A stretch of 64,000 nt of DNA from Bifidobacteriaceae bacterium UBA2724 (GCA_002353815.1 DEKK01000006.1:1-64000), one strand, 5' to 3'. Counted from the stretch's first letter, positions 7,901-17,910 are shown. Numbers and translations: made by a program. Notes: a model not told the origin generated them from the sequence alone.

Positions 7901-8314
7901 AGCCGTACCTTTCGCGTGGATGTTGTGCTGCTACCGGATGATAACAGTACAGTGATGTTCTGCTATGTATTGCAGATGTGACCCAGTTTAATCACGCCGA
8001 CGTTATCGGAATGTTGCACAGTTTATTAACGCGACGTTTACCTCGGCGGTTTGGTTCAGGCGTTTCATGCAAACCGCGCATGCTATTGCGGCGCGGTGCC
8101 ACGCGCGGCAAGCTGTGTGCAGGGGAGAGGCTAAGCTGTTGGGTGACGCAACGCAGCGCATCAACGACGTCACGATTGTTCGCGGATAGTTCGCATGGCG
8201 TTCACTGAAAGTTGTCTCGAAGCGATGTCCCGAAGTGCGGATGCGGATGCCGTCCCATGGACGGGGTCGTCCGTGGGACGTGCGCGAGAGGCTTCACGTG
8301 GCCAAGGAGGAGCA
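7901..8314. other. Gene-free divergent region between glnR and a membrane protein gene
   Basis: No convincing ORF is present. A 16-base near-palindrome (CTGC, 8 bases, GCAG) lies at 7960-7975. The stretch 7940-8040 is AT-richer than the surroundings and probably carries the glnR promoter and operators. Nothing else is recognised. Confidence 0.4.
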
Positions 8315-9112
8315 ATGGACAAGCAGGTCGAACCGCACGAGGGCCACAGCCAGACCGATGCCGGGGCCTTTGCCACGACGGGCAGTGCGGCGGGCGACGC
8401 CAAGCCTTCCGCGCCGGCCGCTGGCGACAAGGGCGTGGCGGTGCGCGTGCTGGTGATGCAGCTCGTCGGCTACCTGTGCATGGCAGGGCTGTGGTGTGCG
8501 TGCGCCGAGTCCGACGGTCCGTCGTGGATCCTGGCGGTTGGCGCCTGCGTGTTCATCGCGATTTTCATCGCGGCGTATCCGTTCGCCGTGCGTACGCCCT
8601 CGTCGGCCATCGCCCGCATCATGCCGGCGTTGGCGGGCGCATGCGGCATCGCCTTCAGCCTCGTGTGCGACAGCGACGCCGCATGGATGCCATGGTTCGT
8701 CTCGATGGCCGCGGTGCTGGTGCTCGTCGCCTTTCTCTACGAGCTGCTTCGCGCCGACCGCGCGCATATGATCTTTTCGATGTCCACCACGTTGTTCTCC
8801 GGACTTCTCGCGCTGTGTGCGCTGGGGTGGAGCGTCGCACCCGCCGTGCATCGGCTGGGTGCGGTCATGGCAGCCAACCCCGCTGTTGGCTGGGCGACGG
8901 CGGTGGTGATGGCGCTTGTTCCCGTCCTGCTGGGGGTGGCAAGCGTGCTGTGGGCCGTGCGCATGTCGCCTGCGGACTATGCCCGGATCCCCACCGATGG
9001 CGGGCGTGCCGCGGACGCCACCCGCCATGTGTGGATCGCCTGGGGGCTGATGCCCGTGATGCTCTACGGGGCCGTGGTCGCCATCGCCTCGTGGGTTCTG
9101 CTCGTCATCTGA
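8315..9112 (+). CDS. Multi-pass membrane protein of unknown function
   Basis: A 265-residue protein; the ATG at 8315 follows CAAGGAGGAG at good spacing. A charged, Ala/Gly-rich cytoplasmic head of about 45 residues precedes roughly seven hydrophobic helices. Examples are LVMQLVGYLCMAGLWCA, WILAVGACVFIAIFIAAYPF, FVSMAAVLVLVAFLYELL, VVMALVPVLLGVASVLWAV and the C-terminal MLYGAVVAIASWVLLVI. No catalytic or transport motif is recognised. It stands alone between glnR and ppa and ends before a strong bidirectional terminator. Confidence 0.8.
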   Translation: MDKQVEPHEGHSQTDAGAFATTGSAAGDAKPSAPAAGDKGVAVRVLVMQLVGYLCMAGLWCACAESDGPSWILAVGACVFIAIFIAAYPFAVRTPSSAIARIMPALAGACGIAFSLVCDSDAAWMPWFVSMAAVLVLVAFLYELLRADRAHMIFSMSTTLFSGLLALCALGWSVAPAVHRLGAVMAANPAVGWATAVVMALVPVLLGVASVLWAVRMSPADYARIPTDGGRAADATRHVWIAWGLMPVMLYGAVVAIASWVLLVI

Positions 9113-9176
9113 CGGTTCGGGGCCGTTTTGGGCCTCGCGAGGCGCTCGATGGGCTGATTCGCGCCGCTCGGCATAA

Positions 9177-9208
9177 GAAAAACCGCACCCCGGGGGATGC
9201 GGTTTTTC
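9177..9208. terminator. Bidirectional terminator between the membrane protein and ppa
   Basis: GAAAAACCGCA pairs perfectly with TGCGGTTTTTC around a 10-base loop. It gives a T tract on both strands for the convergent genes. Confidence 0.85.
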
Positions 9209-9258
9209 ATGTTCTGTATCGCCGGCCCCTGCATCAGCTGGTGCAGCGGGCGCTTGGC

Positions 9259-9753
9259 TCACTTCTCGGAATCGGCGAGACGCTTGCGGGCGGCGACGAT
9301 CTCTTCCTCGGCCTTGGCGGCGTTGGTCCAATAGGAGCCCGGCTTGACTTCCTTGCCTGGCTCCAGAGCCTTGTACTGCGAGAAGAAGTGGTCGATTTCC
9401 TTCTTGTGGAACTCGGAGACATCATCGATGTCCTTGATGTCGTCGAAGCGCACGTCGGCGGGCACGCACAGCACCTTGTCGTCGCCGCCGGCCTCATCGA
9501 CCATGTGGTACAGACCCACGGCGCGGCATTCGATGACGCAGCCGGGGAACACGGAGTTCGGGATCATGACGAGCGCATCCAGCGGGTCGCCGTCCTCGCC
9601 CAGCGTGCCCTCGATGTAGCCGTAGTCATCCGGGTACTGCATAGAGGTGAACAGCGTGCGGTCGAGACGGATGCGGCCGGTCTCGTGGTCGACTTCGTAC
9701 TTGTTGTGCGAGCCGCGAGGAATTTCAACGACGACGTCGAAAGTTTCTGCCAT
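9259..9753 (-). CDS. ppa: Inorganic pyrophosphatase
   Basis: A 164-residue soluble family I pyrophosphatase that hydrolyses pyrophosphate from biosynthetic reactions. The signature with metal-binding aspartates is DGDPLDALVM near residues 56-65. Other family stretches include EIPRGSHNKYEVD, YPDDYGYIEGTL and the C-terminal FFSQYKALEPGK. The ATG at 9753 follows AAGGAGAAAAC, a normal ribosome binding site. It is transcribed away from the L,D-transpeptidase gene, sharing the 9754-9921 promoter region. Confidence 0.96.
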   Translation of the reverse strand: MAETFDVVVEIPRGSHNKYEVDHETGRIRLDRTLFTSMQYPDDYGYIEGTLGEDGDPLDALVMIPNSVFPGCVIECRAVGLYHMVDEAGGDDKVLCVPADVRFDDIKDIDDVSEFHKKEIDHFFSQYKALEPGKEVKPGSYWTNAAKAEEEIVAARKRLADSEK

Positions 9754-9921
9754 TGTTTTCTCCTTGGTGAGCCCAGGCCAGCCCTGGGTTTCCTCTCTAG
9801 GATACGTCACAGCGCGGTCTTTCGCGTCGACTGCTATGATGTTTGCGATAACGTTCGGGTCATTGCGGTGGGACGTGTGCCGTCGCTCCCTGCGTCGGAT
9901 ATCACAACGGATAGAGGTTTG

Positions 9922-10776
9922 ATGGGCAAAGGAAGCAAACGGTCGCAGTGGCCTTCCGCGAAGGCATCGTCTCGTCGGCATGCCCGTCCCGAGGAGAACG
10001 GCCAGCCCGAGGCGATGCGCAGGTCGCATCGTGGCGACAAGCGGCATGCATCCCGGACGCAGCAGCCCACGGTTCTGGCTCGTTTGGTCCCTTGGGTCGC
10101 GGCTGCCATCTGCCTCCTTCTGTGCATCGGATGGGCGACCGCCGCTGCTGCGAATGCCGCGAACCGCACGGCGCACTATGGCGAATCCGCGAAGGCCGCG
10201 CAAGCCGAGGGGCAGGTCGCGACAGACGCATCCCCTTCGGATTCTGCGTCGGCTGACGCGAAGGCGTCCGATTCCGCGTCCGGCGCCGATTCTTCCGATT
10301 CTTCCGCTTCCTCCGCCGGCGCCTCATCGGGTGACGCCTCGTCCGCCGCTGCGGCGATTGACTGGCAGGGCGCCACGGGCGGGGACTACCCGGATCTGTC
10401 GCAGTATTCCGACATCAACGTCAGCGTCTCCTTGACCGACCAGCGCGTCTACATCAAAAGCGGCGACACGACCATCTACACCATGATCTGCTCGTCGGGC
10501 ATGGACAACACGACGCCGACCGGCACGTACTACATCTACGGGCGCGGCGAATCGTTTTACAACAAGAACGAGAAGATGGGCGCCAAGTGGTGGGTCGGTT
10601 TCCAGGGCAACTACCTGTTCCACAGCGTCCCCACCGACGTCAACGGGGACTATATCGTCTCCGAGGCCGAGAAACTGGGGCACCCGGCCTCCCATGGATG
10701 CCTGCGGCTTTCGGTGTCCGACGCCAAATGGTTTTATGACAACATCGCCGTCGGCACCAAGGTGGTCATCGCCTGA
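9922..10776 (+). CDS. L,D-transpeptidase (YkuD domain), membrane-anchored
   Basis: A 284-residue cell-wall enzyme predicted to make 3-3 peptidoglycan crosslinks or to attach proteins. A basic cytoplasmic head (about 48 residues) is followed by one membrane helix (LVPWVAAAICLLLCIGWATA), a Ser/Ala/Asp-rich wall-spanning linker, and the YkuD domain from about residue 162. The catalytic motif is SHGCLRLS with upstream HSVPTD, giving the His/Ser-His-Gly-Cys arrangement. The ATG at 9922 follows AGAGG. No proofreading partner or penicillin-binding protein is adjacent. The product should act outside the membrane. Confidence 0.93.
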   Translation: MGKGSKRSQWPSAKASSRRHARPEENGQPEAMRRSHRGDKRHASRTQQPTVLARLVPWVAAAICLLLCIGWATAAAANAANRTAHYGESAKAAQAEGQVATDASPSDSASADAKASDSASGADSSDSSASSAGASSGDASSAAAAIDWQGATGGDYPDLSQYSDINVSVSLTDQRVYIKSGDTTIYTMICSSGMDNTTPTGTYYIYGRGESFYNKNEKMGAKWWVGFQGNYLFHSVPTDVNGDYIVSEAEKLGHPASHGCLRLSVSDAKWFYDNIAVGTKVVIA

Positions 10777-10807
10777 CGACCGGCTGCGCCTGGTATCCGC
10801 GGGGCTG

Positions 10808-10843
10808 CGGCTGGCATGACGCGACGGCGCGCCGTGCCAGCCG
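10808..10843. terminator. Hairpin between the L,D-transpeptidase and LysR genes
   Basis: CGGCTGGCA pairs with TGCCAGCCG, and the loop contains the palindrome ACGGCGCGCCGT. There is no T tract, so termination efficiency is uncertain. Confidence 0.5.
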
Positions 10844-10886
10844 GTTCGTGCGCCTGTCCCTGTGCTGGCTCCTGTGCCGTCCTCGG

Positions 10887-11828
10887 CTAGTTTGCATGCG
10901 TCTGCCGGGTCAGAATCTGATCGTTGCGCGATGCAGTCGACAACAGACGGTCAACGGCGAGCCCCGCCAGCTGCCGTGCGATGGGCGAGAGCTCCCAACC
11001 TTTGCGTGTGACGAGTGCGAAAGTGTCGAACAGCGGATGGTCGAAAGGCGTCGTGTGGATGTTGCTGGGGAACGACGGTGAGTCCGCCACCGCGCGGGGG
11101 AGCAGCGTGTCGCCGAGCCCGTTCGCCACCAGGGCGACCGCGGAGTTCACCGATTCCACTTCGATCTGAGGCTCGATGGTGACGCCCCGGAGCTGGGCGC
11201 GCTGAGCGAGCTGGCGGCGCGAGGGGTCGTTCCAGCCGTGGTGCGCGTCGTAGAGGATGATGGGGCGCGCCGGGATGTCTTCGACGCGCATGGGCGTGGC
11301 GCAGCGCTCGGGGTCGCTGCTCGCCCACACGATTTCTTGCTGCATGATGAGCATGGTCGACAGTCCGTCGACGGGGACGGGCAGGCACAGGAGCCCGCCT
11401 TCGAGCTCGCCCGAGCGCACGGCGTCGGCGACTTCGAAGGAGTTCTGCCCCACGAGCCTCAGCCGCACGTGGGGGTGCATGCGGATGAAATCCGCCGCCA
11501 GGTCCGATAGCCCGTAGTAGTTGGCGTTGCGAAGGATGCCGAACGACACGGTGCCGCTTTCGCCCGAGACCAGCGACCGCAGAGCGATGTCGCCGCCCAT
11601 CTCGCCGTCGAGCATGCGCTTGGCCCACGGGAGCAGCGTGCTGCCGGCGGTGGTGAGCACGAGCTTGCGTCCGGCTCGCACGAAAAGCGACACGCCGTAT
11701 TCGGTTTCGATGCGCCGCACCTGTTCCGACACCGTGGGTTGCGTCGTGCATAGGTAATCCGCGGCGGCGGTGAAGGATCCCAGCGTCGCTGAGTGGTAGA
11801 ACGCCTGGACCTGGGTGAGCGTCATCAT
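10887..11828 (-). CDS. LysR-family transcriptional regulator
   Basis: A 313-residue LysR-type regulator. The N-terminal winged helix-turn-helix is typical (residues 3-62, with LGSFTAAADYLCTTQPTVSE as the recognition region). A periplasmic-binding-protein-like effector domain fills the rest. It is divergent from aspA, the standard LysR arrangement, so it probably controls aspA and itself in response to a small metabolite. A palindrome resembling a LysR box lies between the two genes. The ATG at 11828 is chosen; the next methionine is adjacent, and the ribosome binding site is weak. Confidence 0.9.
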   Translation of the reverse strand: MMTLTQVQAFYHSATLGSFTAAADYLCTTQPTVSEQVRRIETEYGVSLFVRAGRKLVLTTAGSTLLPWAKRMLDGEMGGDIALRSLVSGESGTVSFGILRNANYYGLSDLAADFIRMHPHVRLRLVGQNSFEVADAVRSGELEGGLLCLPVPVDGLSTMLIMQQEIVWASSDPERCATPMRVEDIPARPIILYDAHHGWNDPSRRQLAQRAQLRGVTIEPQIEVESVNSAVALVANGLGDTLLPRAVADSPSFPSNIHTTPFDHPLFDTFALVTRKGWELSPIARQLAGLAVDRLLSTASRNDQILTRQTHAN

Positions 11829-11962
11829 GGTGCATCGTCTTCTTTCGCTGCGGCGTCGGCTGGTCCGCGGTCTGGACCGCGCAGGCGGATTCCATCGCCG
11901 GAATCCGCATCACGCCTATGGCGAAGACAGGTTACATAATCCGCGTTACGGCTTTATTGTCA

Positions 11963-11979
11963 TTTTGCTATAGGCAAAA
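11963..11979. promoter_or_regulatory. LysR-type operator candidate between lysR and aspA
   Basis: TTTTGC-TATAG-GCAAAA is a perfect 6-bp inverted repeat with the T-N11-A layout of LysR boxes, inside the AT-rich divergent promoter region. Confidence 0.55.
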
Positions 11980-12092
11980 CCTTTGGGTAGTCAAGGAATT
12001 CGTGGTCTTGTGAGCGATGAATCTCTTTTCTACTCTCGATTGCGTGATGGCCAGCCGGTCACATGCAACGACCCGACAGGGAAAGGAACTCA

Positions 12093-13578
<1,486 letters not shown>

Positions 13579-13592
<14 letters not shown>

Positions 13593-13643
13593 GCCTCGGG
13601 CGACGGCGTGCGCTGAGCCCCAGGCGACGGCGTGCGCTGAATC
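13579..13643 (+). repeat. Three imperfect tandem repeats across the aspA stop codon
   Basis: About 2.7 copies of a roughly 23-base unit containing GCGTGCGCTGA. The first copy carries the aspA stop codon, and the following copies repeat the same TGA context. Confidence 0.7.
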
Positions 13644-13658
13644 ATGGCGAAACCACGC

Positions 13659-13692
13659 AACGGCACATGGGAATCCGTCCCCATGTGCCGTT
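13659..13692 (+). terminator. aspA terminator
   Basis: A perfect 13-bp stem, AACGGCACATGGG with its complement, and an 8-base loop. It is followed only by a short T stretch (TTTG). Confidence 0.75.
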
Positions 13693-14056
13693 TGCTGTGT
13701 GCGCGGCGTTCGCGTGCGTGGATTGAGTGGTGGATGCGTTGGGCGCGTTGGACACGTTGGACACGTTGGACGCGTCGCGTCGCCGTGTCTGCATCTGCCG
13801 AATGCGGATGTGCATACAGACACACATATATAAGGTATGGATTGCATGGTCGACGGCACACGGACGGTGTGCGAAAATGCGTGGCGCTGTGACGGCCGAT
13901 GACTGCGGGGCGATCGTGGGATGGCCGTGGAGGCGGCCGCGAGATGGCCGTGGGGATGCGTGCGGGGCGCCCGGGTCGGCGTGCGACGGGAACGCCGTGC
14001 AGCCGGGTCGTGCATTGGCGAAACGGCGCTTGGGGAGACGACGGAATCCGGATACG
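13693..14056. other. Gene-free stretch between aspA and tRNA-fMet
   Basis: No supportable gene. Short tandem 9-mers of the type GTTGGACAC lie around 13738-13770. An AT-rich patch (ACACATATATAAGG) lies near 13823. ORFs here have no ribosome binding sites and no recognisable protein features. Confidence 0.5.
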
Positions 14057-14087
14057 AAAAAACCGAGGCGATGTTTATCGCCTCGGT
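14057..14087 (-). terminator. tRNA-fMet terminator
   Basis: On the minus strand an 11-bp perfect stem (ACCGAGGCGAT with complement) and a four-base loop are followed by TTTTTT. It lies just after the tRNA 3' end. Confidence 0.9.
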
Positions 14088-14092
14088 CGCAT

Positions 14093-14169
14093 TGGTAGCG
14101 GGGCATGGATTTGAACCATGGACCTCTGGGTTATGAGCCCAGCGAGCTACCGAGCTGCTCCACCCCGCG
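14093..14169 (-). tRNA. Initiator tRNA-fMet (CAT)
   Basis: A complete cloverleaf of 77 bases with CCA encoded. The anticodon loop is CTCATAA. Initiator hallmarks are present: the first acceptor pair is an unpaired C1 and T72, and the anticodon stem has three consecutive G-C pairs (GGG/CCC). It is a single-gene transcript with its own promoter and terminator. Confidence 0.97.
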
Positions 14170-14195
14170 TCGGCTGCCTTATGCAGCATTACGCA

Positions 14196-14223
14196 ATATT
14201 AATGGGTGGACGGCTTTTGTCAA
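14196..14223 (-). promoter_or_regulatory. tRNA-fMet promoter
   Basis: On the minus strand a perfect -35 TTGACA (14223-14218) and a -10 TAATAT (14201-14196) are separated by 16 bases, about 27 bases upstream of the tRNA. Confidence 0.85.
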
Positions 14224-14281
14224 CCCGGCGTGTCGTGGAATGGCGTCTTTTTGCTCTTGGCGAAAAGATACCGCGAGCCAC

Positions 14282-14287
14282 TACTAT
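14282..14287 (+). promoter_or_regulatory. -10 box of a leaderless start (metA)
   Basis: TACTAT is 6 bases before the ATG at 14294, with no Shine-Dalgarno sequence between. Confidence 0.5.
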
Positions 14288-14293
14288 GAAGAT

Positions 14294-15334
14294 ATGCCTA
14301 TCAAGATTCCCATGGGGTTACCAGCACGCGGCGTGCTTGACGCCGAACGTATTTTCGCCCTCGAAAGCCCCGAGGCCGACAAACAGGACTTCCGTCCTCT
14401 GCGCTTCGTGGTGCTCAATCTGATGCCGAAGAAGATCGAGACCGAGACCCAGCTGCTGCGCCTCATGTCGAAATCGCCGCTGCAGCTCGACGTGGACTTC
14501 ATGCGCACGTCCACCCACACGGGGACCCATGTGAGCAAGGACCACCTCATCAAGTTCTACGAGACCCTCGATTCGTTCCGCGACAATTGCTATGACGGGC
14601 TGGTGGTGACCGGCGCTCCGGTGGAGCATCTCGAGTTCGAGCAGGTCGATTACTGGGATGAGTTCAAGGAGATCCTCGACTGGGCATCCACCCATGTGTT
14701 CTCCACGATGTATCTGTGCTGGGGTGCCATGGCCGGCCTGTATTACCACTACGGCGTGCGCAAGCATCTCGAGCCGAAGAAGATCTTCGGCGTGTTCCCG
14801 CAGTACCTCATGGACGAATACTGCTTCCTGACCAACGGGTTCGACGAGATCCTGCTGCAGCCCCATTCCCGTCTCGCGTCGGTCGACGAAGACGATATCA
14901 AGGCCAATCCGGATCTGCAGGTCCTCACATGGGGGCCGGATTCCGGGCCGGGCCTGCTGTCGACGAAGGACTTCTCGGAGGTGTTTGCGCTCGGCCACTG
15001 GGAATATTCCAAGCGCACGCTCGCCGAGGAATACGAGCGCGACATGAAGAAGGGGCTCGACAACGTGCCCTTCCCCAAGAACTACTTCCCGCACGACGAC
15101 CCGTCGCTCGAGCCGGTGTTTTCGTGGCGTGCGCACGCCAACCTGCTGTGGCGCAACTGGATCAACTGGATCTACGAGACCACGCCGTACGACCTGTCTG
15201 AGATTCCGACCCTGCGCCGCGAGAAGCGCCTGGGCACCGACCGCAGCCTGCGCCATGCGCCCGAGGCCCCGCGCAAGGACGGTTTCGCGCCGTTCGACCA
15301 TGACGGGTACGGACTGGTGCCGAAGTTTCGCTGA
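14294..15334 (+). CDS. metA: Homoserine O-acyltransferase MetA, probably acetyl-CoA type
   Basis: A 346-residue MetA-family enzyme that acylates homoserine in methionine synthesis. Codon counting puts the catalytic cysteine at Cys142 (YLCWGAMAG) and the His/Glu pair at His235 and Glu237 (ALGHWEYS), matching E. coli numbering. Residue 111 is glutamate (TGAPVEHLEF), not the glycine of succinyl-CoA-using enzymes. In this family Glu111 is associated with acetyl-CoA use, so O-acetylhomoserine is the likely product. The ATG at 14294 is chosen because of the leaderless -10 box. A strong terminator follows. Confidence 0.95.
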   Translation: MPIKIPMGLPARGVLDAERIFALESPEADKQDFRPLRFVVLNLMPKKIETETQLLRLMSKSPLQLDVDFMRTSTHTGTHVSKDHLIKFYETLDSFRDNCYDGLVVTGAPVEHLEFEQVDYWDEFKEILDWASTHVFSTMYLCWGAMAGLYYHYGVRKHLEPKKIFGVFPQYLMDEYCFLTNGFDEILLQPHSRLASVDEDDIKANPDLQVLTWGPDSGPGLLSTKDFSEVFALGHWEYSKRTLAEEYERDMKKGLDNVPFPKNYFPHDDPSLEPVFSWRAHANLLWRNWINWIYETTPYDLSEIPTLRREKRLGTDRSLRHAPEAPRKDGFAPFDHDGYGLVPKFR

Positions 15335-15397
15335 TGCGCCGTCCCGGTGCCGTCGATGCACGGTCGGCGGTCGCACGGGTCATGAAGCGCCTTGGAG

Positions 15398-15433
15398 CGG
15401 CCGGCCGACGATTCGTCGGCCGGCCGTTGTTTT
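15398..15433 (+). terminator. metA terminator
   Basis: A perfect 13-bp GC-rich stem (CGGCCGGCCGACG with its complement) and 3-base loop end at 15426 and are followed by TTGTTTT. Confidence 0.9.
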
Positions 15434-15444
15434 TCGCTGCCGTT

Positions 15445-15524
15445 GTTTGCGGCATGCGTTGTTTGCGGCATGCGTTTTTTGCGGCATGCGTTTTTTGCGG
15501 CATGCGTTTTTTGCGGCTTGCGTT
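15445..15524. repeat. Five tandem copies of a 16-base repeat
   Basis: The unit is KTTTGCGGCATGCGTT. Copies 1-2 start with G, copies 3-5 with T, and the last copy has one further change. Each unit contains the palindrome GCATGC except the last. Confidence 0.9.
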
Positions 15525-16132
15525 GTATTGCCGCCTGCATTGGGCGTTGGGGTGACATGACGCGACCGCAGGCCATCCGGCGGGGTCGTCCGACGCGCCG
15601 ATTCGGCGGGGCCATCCCGCGGAGAGATTCGGCAGAGTGAACCGAGGGGGCGCGAGTGCAGGGTGTTCGCCCACAGCTGAAAATTGGCCCTCCCGTCCGA
15701 GGCTCGACATGTCTCGGAAAGCCTCGTCTCTGGCATCGGGTGAGCGACCGCCGGCGGCGGGACGCTCGCCGAACCGCCTTCCGCGACGCGGGGCTCGAGA
15801 GTCCACCACGTGGGCATCACAATGTCCATTCCGTGGGCATTGGACTGGCTCGGCCGCCACAGGCCTTGCTAAACCTTGCAACAGCAACGTTCCATCACGC
15901 TTTGTTCCGACAGTGGGACATCACGAACCGCGAGACGGCCGACCTTTTTCGAAATCGGGGGTGGCGGTCGGCCTCGACTGCAAATAGCCTGAAAGCGGCT
16001 GGAACACTACGCTTCGCGTATCGTTTTCACGTGGCCTTCGCAAATGGTCACAATTCGGTTATGCATATTTTTCGTCTATGTGACGAGCGACGGGGCTATA
16101 GTTACATCTGTCAAAAGAGGTAGGAGGCATAT
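15525..16132. other. Gene-free region upstream of the atp operon
   Basis: About 600 bases without a convincing gene. Overlapping ORFs occur on both strands but lack ribosome binding sites and family features. No atpI is found. The last 130 bases are AT-richer and contain the probable operon promoter and a small hairpin (ACGC-TTC-GCGT near 16010). Confidence 0.5.
16097..16102 (+). promoter_or_regulatory. Probable -10 box of the atp operon
   Basis: TATAGT lies 31 bases before the atpB start. No good -35 box is seen, which fits a regulated promoter. Confidence 0.45.
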
Positions 16133-16966
16133 ATGACAGGTTCTGTCGGACTGAGCGTCCTGACGGCCGCGGGTGGACTCACCCTGGCTGACGGGCCCTC
16201 GGAGCTGCCTTCCATCGATGACTTCCTTCCCCCGGAAATACTTTTCCAGGGGACGCCTTTTGCAATGAACCGAATCATCCTCATCAGGGCGATCATGACA
16301 GTGGTCCTCCTGCTGGTGTTCGGCATCACTGCGAAAAGGGCGAAGCTGATCCCCGGCCGCTGGCAGGGGTTCGTTGAGTGGATGATCGAATTCGTCGAGT
16401 ACAACGTGGTGTATTCCACGATGGGCGAGCTGCGCGGCAAGCGCTACGTGCCCATGTGCTGCACGATTTTCTTCACCGCCCTGTGCTTCAACCTCTGCGG
16501 CGTGATTCCGGGATTCAACATCGCGGCGACGGCGACCATCGCCATGCCGCTGATGTTTGCCCTGTGGACCCTCGTCCAGTACTGGCGTTCCGGCATCCGC
16601 TCCAACGGAGGCCTCGGGAAGTATCTGAAGAAGGAGCTGTTCCCCGCGGGCGTTCCATGGCCCGTGTACATCCTGCTGTCCCCGATCAAGTTCCTCGAAA
16701 TCGCCGTCATCCAGCCGGGCGCCCTGACGCTTCGACTCTTCGCCAACATGGTGTCGGGCCATCTGACCCTTGCCACCGCGCTGGTGATGACGGACTGGTA
16801 CATCATCCAGGTGCACAACGCTGCCATGATGCCGGTCGGCATCCTGTGGTTCCTGTTCGGATTCCTGATGACTGCCTTCGAGATCTTCATCGCGGCCCTG
16901 CAAGCATTCATCTTCTCTGTCCTGACTGCCGTTTACATCAACAGCAGCTATCCGGAGGATGAGTAA
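16133..16966 (+). CDS. atpB: ATP synthase Fo subunit a
   Basis: A 277-residue integral membrane subunit forming the proton half-channels next to the c-ring. About six hydrophobic helices are visible. The essential arginine lies in LRLFANMVSGH near residues 202-212. The ATG at 16133 follows a strong TAGGAGG. It is the first gene of the operon atpBEFHAGDC. In fermentative bifidobacteria this complex mainly works in reverse, hydrolysing ATP to expel protons; that is family knowledge, not visible here. Confidence 0.97.
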   Translation: MTGSVGLSVLTAAGGLTLADGPSELPSIDDFLPPEILFQGTPFAMNRIILIRAIMTVVLLLVFGITAKRAKLIPGRWQGFVEWMIEFVEYNVVYSTMGELRGKRYVPMCCTIFFTALCFNLCGVIPGFNIAATATIAMPLMFALWTLVQYWRSGIRSNGGLGKYLKKELFPAGVPWPVYILLSPIKFLEIAVIQPGALTLRLFANMVSGHLTLATALVMTDWYIIQVHNAAMMPVGILWFLFGFLMTAFEIFIAALQAFIFSVLTAVYINSSYPEDE

Positions 16967-17065
16967 AGGCAGTTCACCACGCCACATCAGGCGCGGAACC
17001 AACTCATAACCCAAACTATGAACCTTTAGAGCAGGTGATCAGCCTGCGTTAAGAAAGGAAAAACA

Positions 17066-17296
17066 ATGGATCTCACTACCCTCGCAGAGGTTGCCGGTAA
17101 TCTTTCCGTCATCGGTTACGGTCTGGCGGCCATCGGCCCCGGCATCGGTCTGGGCATCATGTTCGGCAAGGCGATGGAATCCACCGCTCGCCAGCCCGAG
17201 CTTTCCAACAAGCTCAACACCATCATGTACATCGGCCTCGCCATCATCGAGGTGCTCGCCCTCCTGGGCTTCGTCGCCTTCATCATGAAGAGCTAA
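17066..17296 (+). CDS. atpE: ATP synthase Fo subunit c
   Basis: A 76-residue two-helix proteolipid that forms the rotor ring. The glycine-rich first helix is AAIGPGIGLGIMFGKAME, the polar loop is ARQPE, and the ion-carrying carboxylate is the glutamate in GLAIIEVLALLG. A glutamate with no sodium-site signature fits proton coupling. The ATG at 17066 follows AAGAAAGGAAAAAC. Confidence 0.97.
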   Translation: MDLTTLAEVAGNLSVIGYGLAAIGPGIGLGIMFGKAMESTARQPELSNKLNTIMYIGLAIIEVLALLGFVAFIMKS

Positions 17297-17376
17297 GAGA
17301 AGGAACCGAAGCCGAAAGCCGCCGCGCCATCCGCGCGCGGAACAAATAAGGCATGAGATAAGGAAAGGAGGGATGC

Positions 17377-17910
17377 ATGACGACACTTGCTGACGGCAAT
17401 GGAATTGACCTGTTCATTCCGAAGACGTATGACATCTTCTGGTCGTTCATCATCCTTGTCATCCTTGCGGTCTTCTTCTATAAGTTCTTCCTGCCGAGGT
17501 TCCAGAAGATTTTCGACGAGCGCGCCGAGAAGATTCAGGGCGGCATGGACAAGGCCGCTGCCGCTGAGAAAGAGGCGGAGGAGGCCAAGAAGAAGTACGA
17601 GGATCAGCTGACGCAGGCCCGCGTGCAGGCTTCCAAGATTCGCGACGACGCCCGCGCCGAGGCATCGCATATCATCGCCGATGCCCGGTCGCGCGCAGAG
17701 AGCGAGGCCGCCCAGATCTCGGCCAACGCTCAGCGTTCCATTGAATCGGAGCAGCAGCAGGCGCTTGTCAGCCTCAAGGGTCAGGTCGGCACCATCTCGG
17801 TGGCTCTCGCCGGCAAGATCCTGGGCAAGGAACTGAAATCCGACGCGGTCCAGTCCGACATGATCGATTCCGTCCTCGGAGACCTCGAGGACGAGTCCAA
17901 GGAAGACTGA
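17377..17910 (+). CDS. atpF: ATP synthase Fo subunit b
   Basis: A 177-residue peripheral-stalk subunit. A single membrane helix near residues 18-40 (IFWSFIILVILAVFFYKFFL) is followed by a long charged, alanine-rich helix that dimerises and reaches up to the delta subunit. The ATG at 17377 follows AAGGAAAGGAGGG, a very strong ribosome binding site, fitting the higher stoichiometry of b. Confidence 0.96.
   Translation: MTTLADGNGIDLFIPKTYDIFWSFIILVILAVFFYKFFLPRFQKIFDERAEKIQGGMDKAAAAEKEAEEAKKKYEDQLTQARVQASKIRDDARAEASHIIADARSRAESEAAQISANAQRSIESEQQQALVSLKGQVGTISVALAGKILGKELKSDAVQSDMIDSVLGDLEDESKED

Noticed and set aside
15637..15987. Possible 116-residue gene upstream of the atp operon
   Set aside because: No ribosome binding site, no family similarity, and overlapping ORFs of equal quality on both strands.
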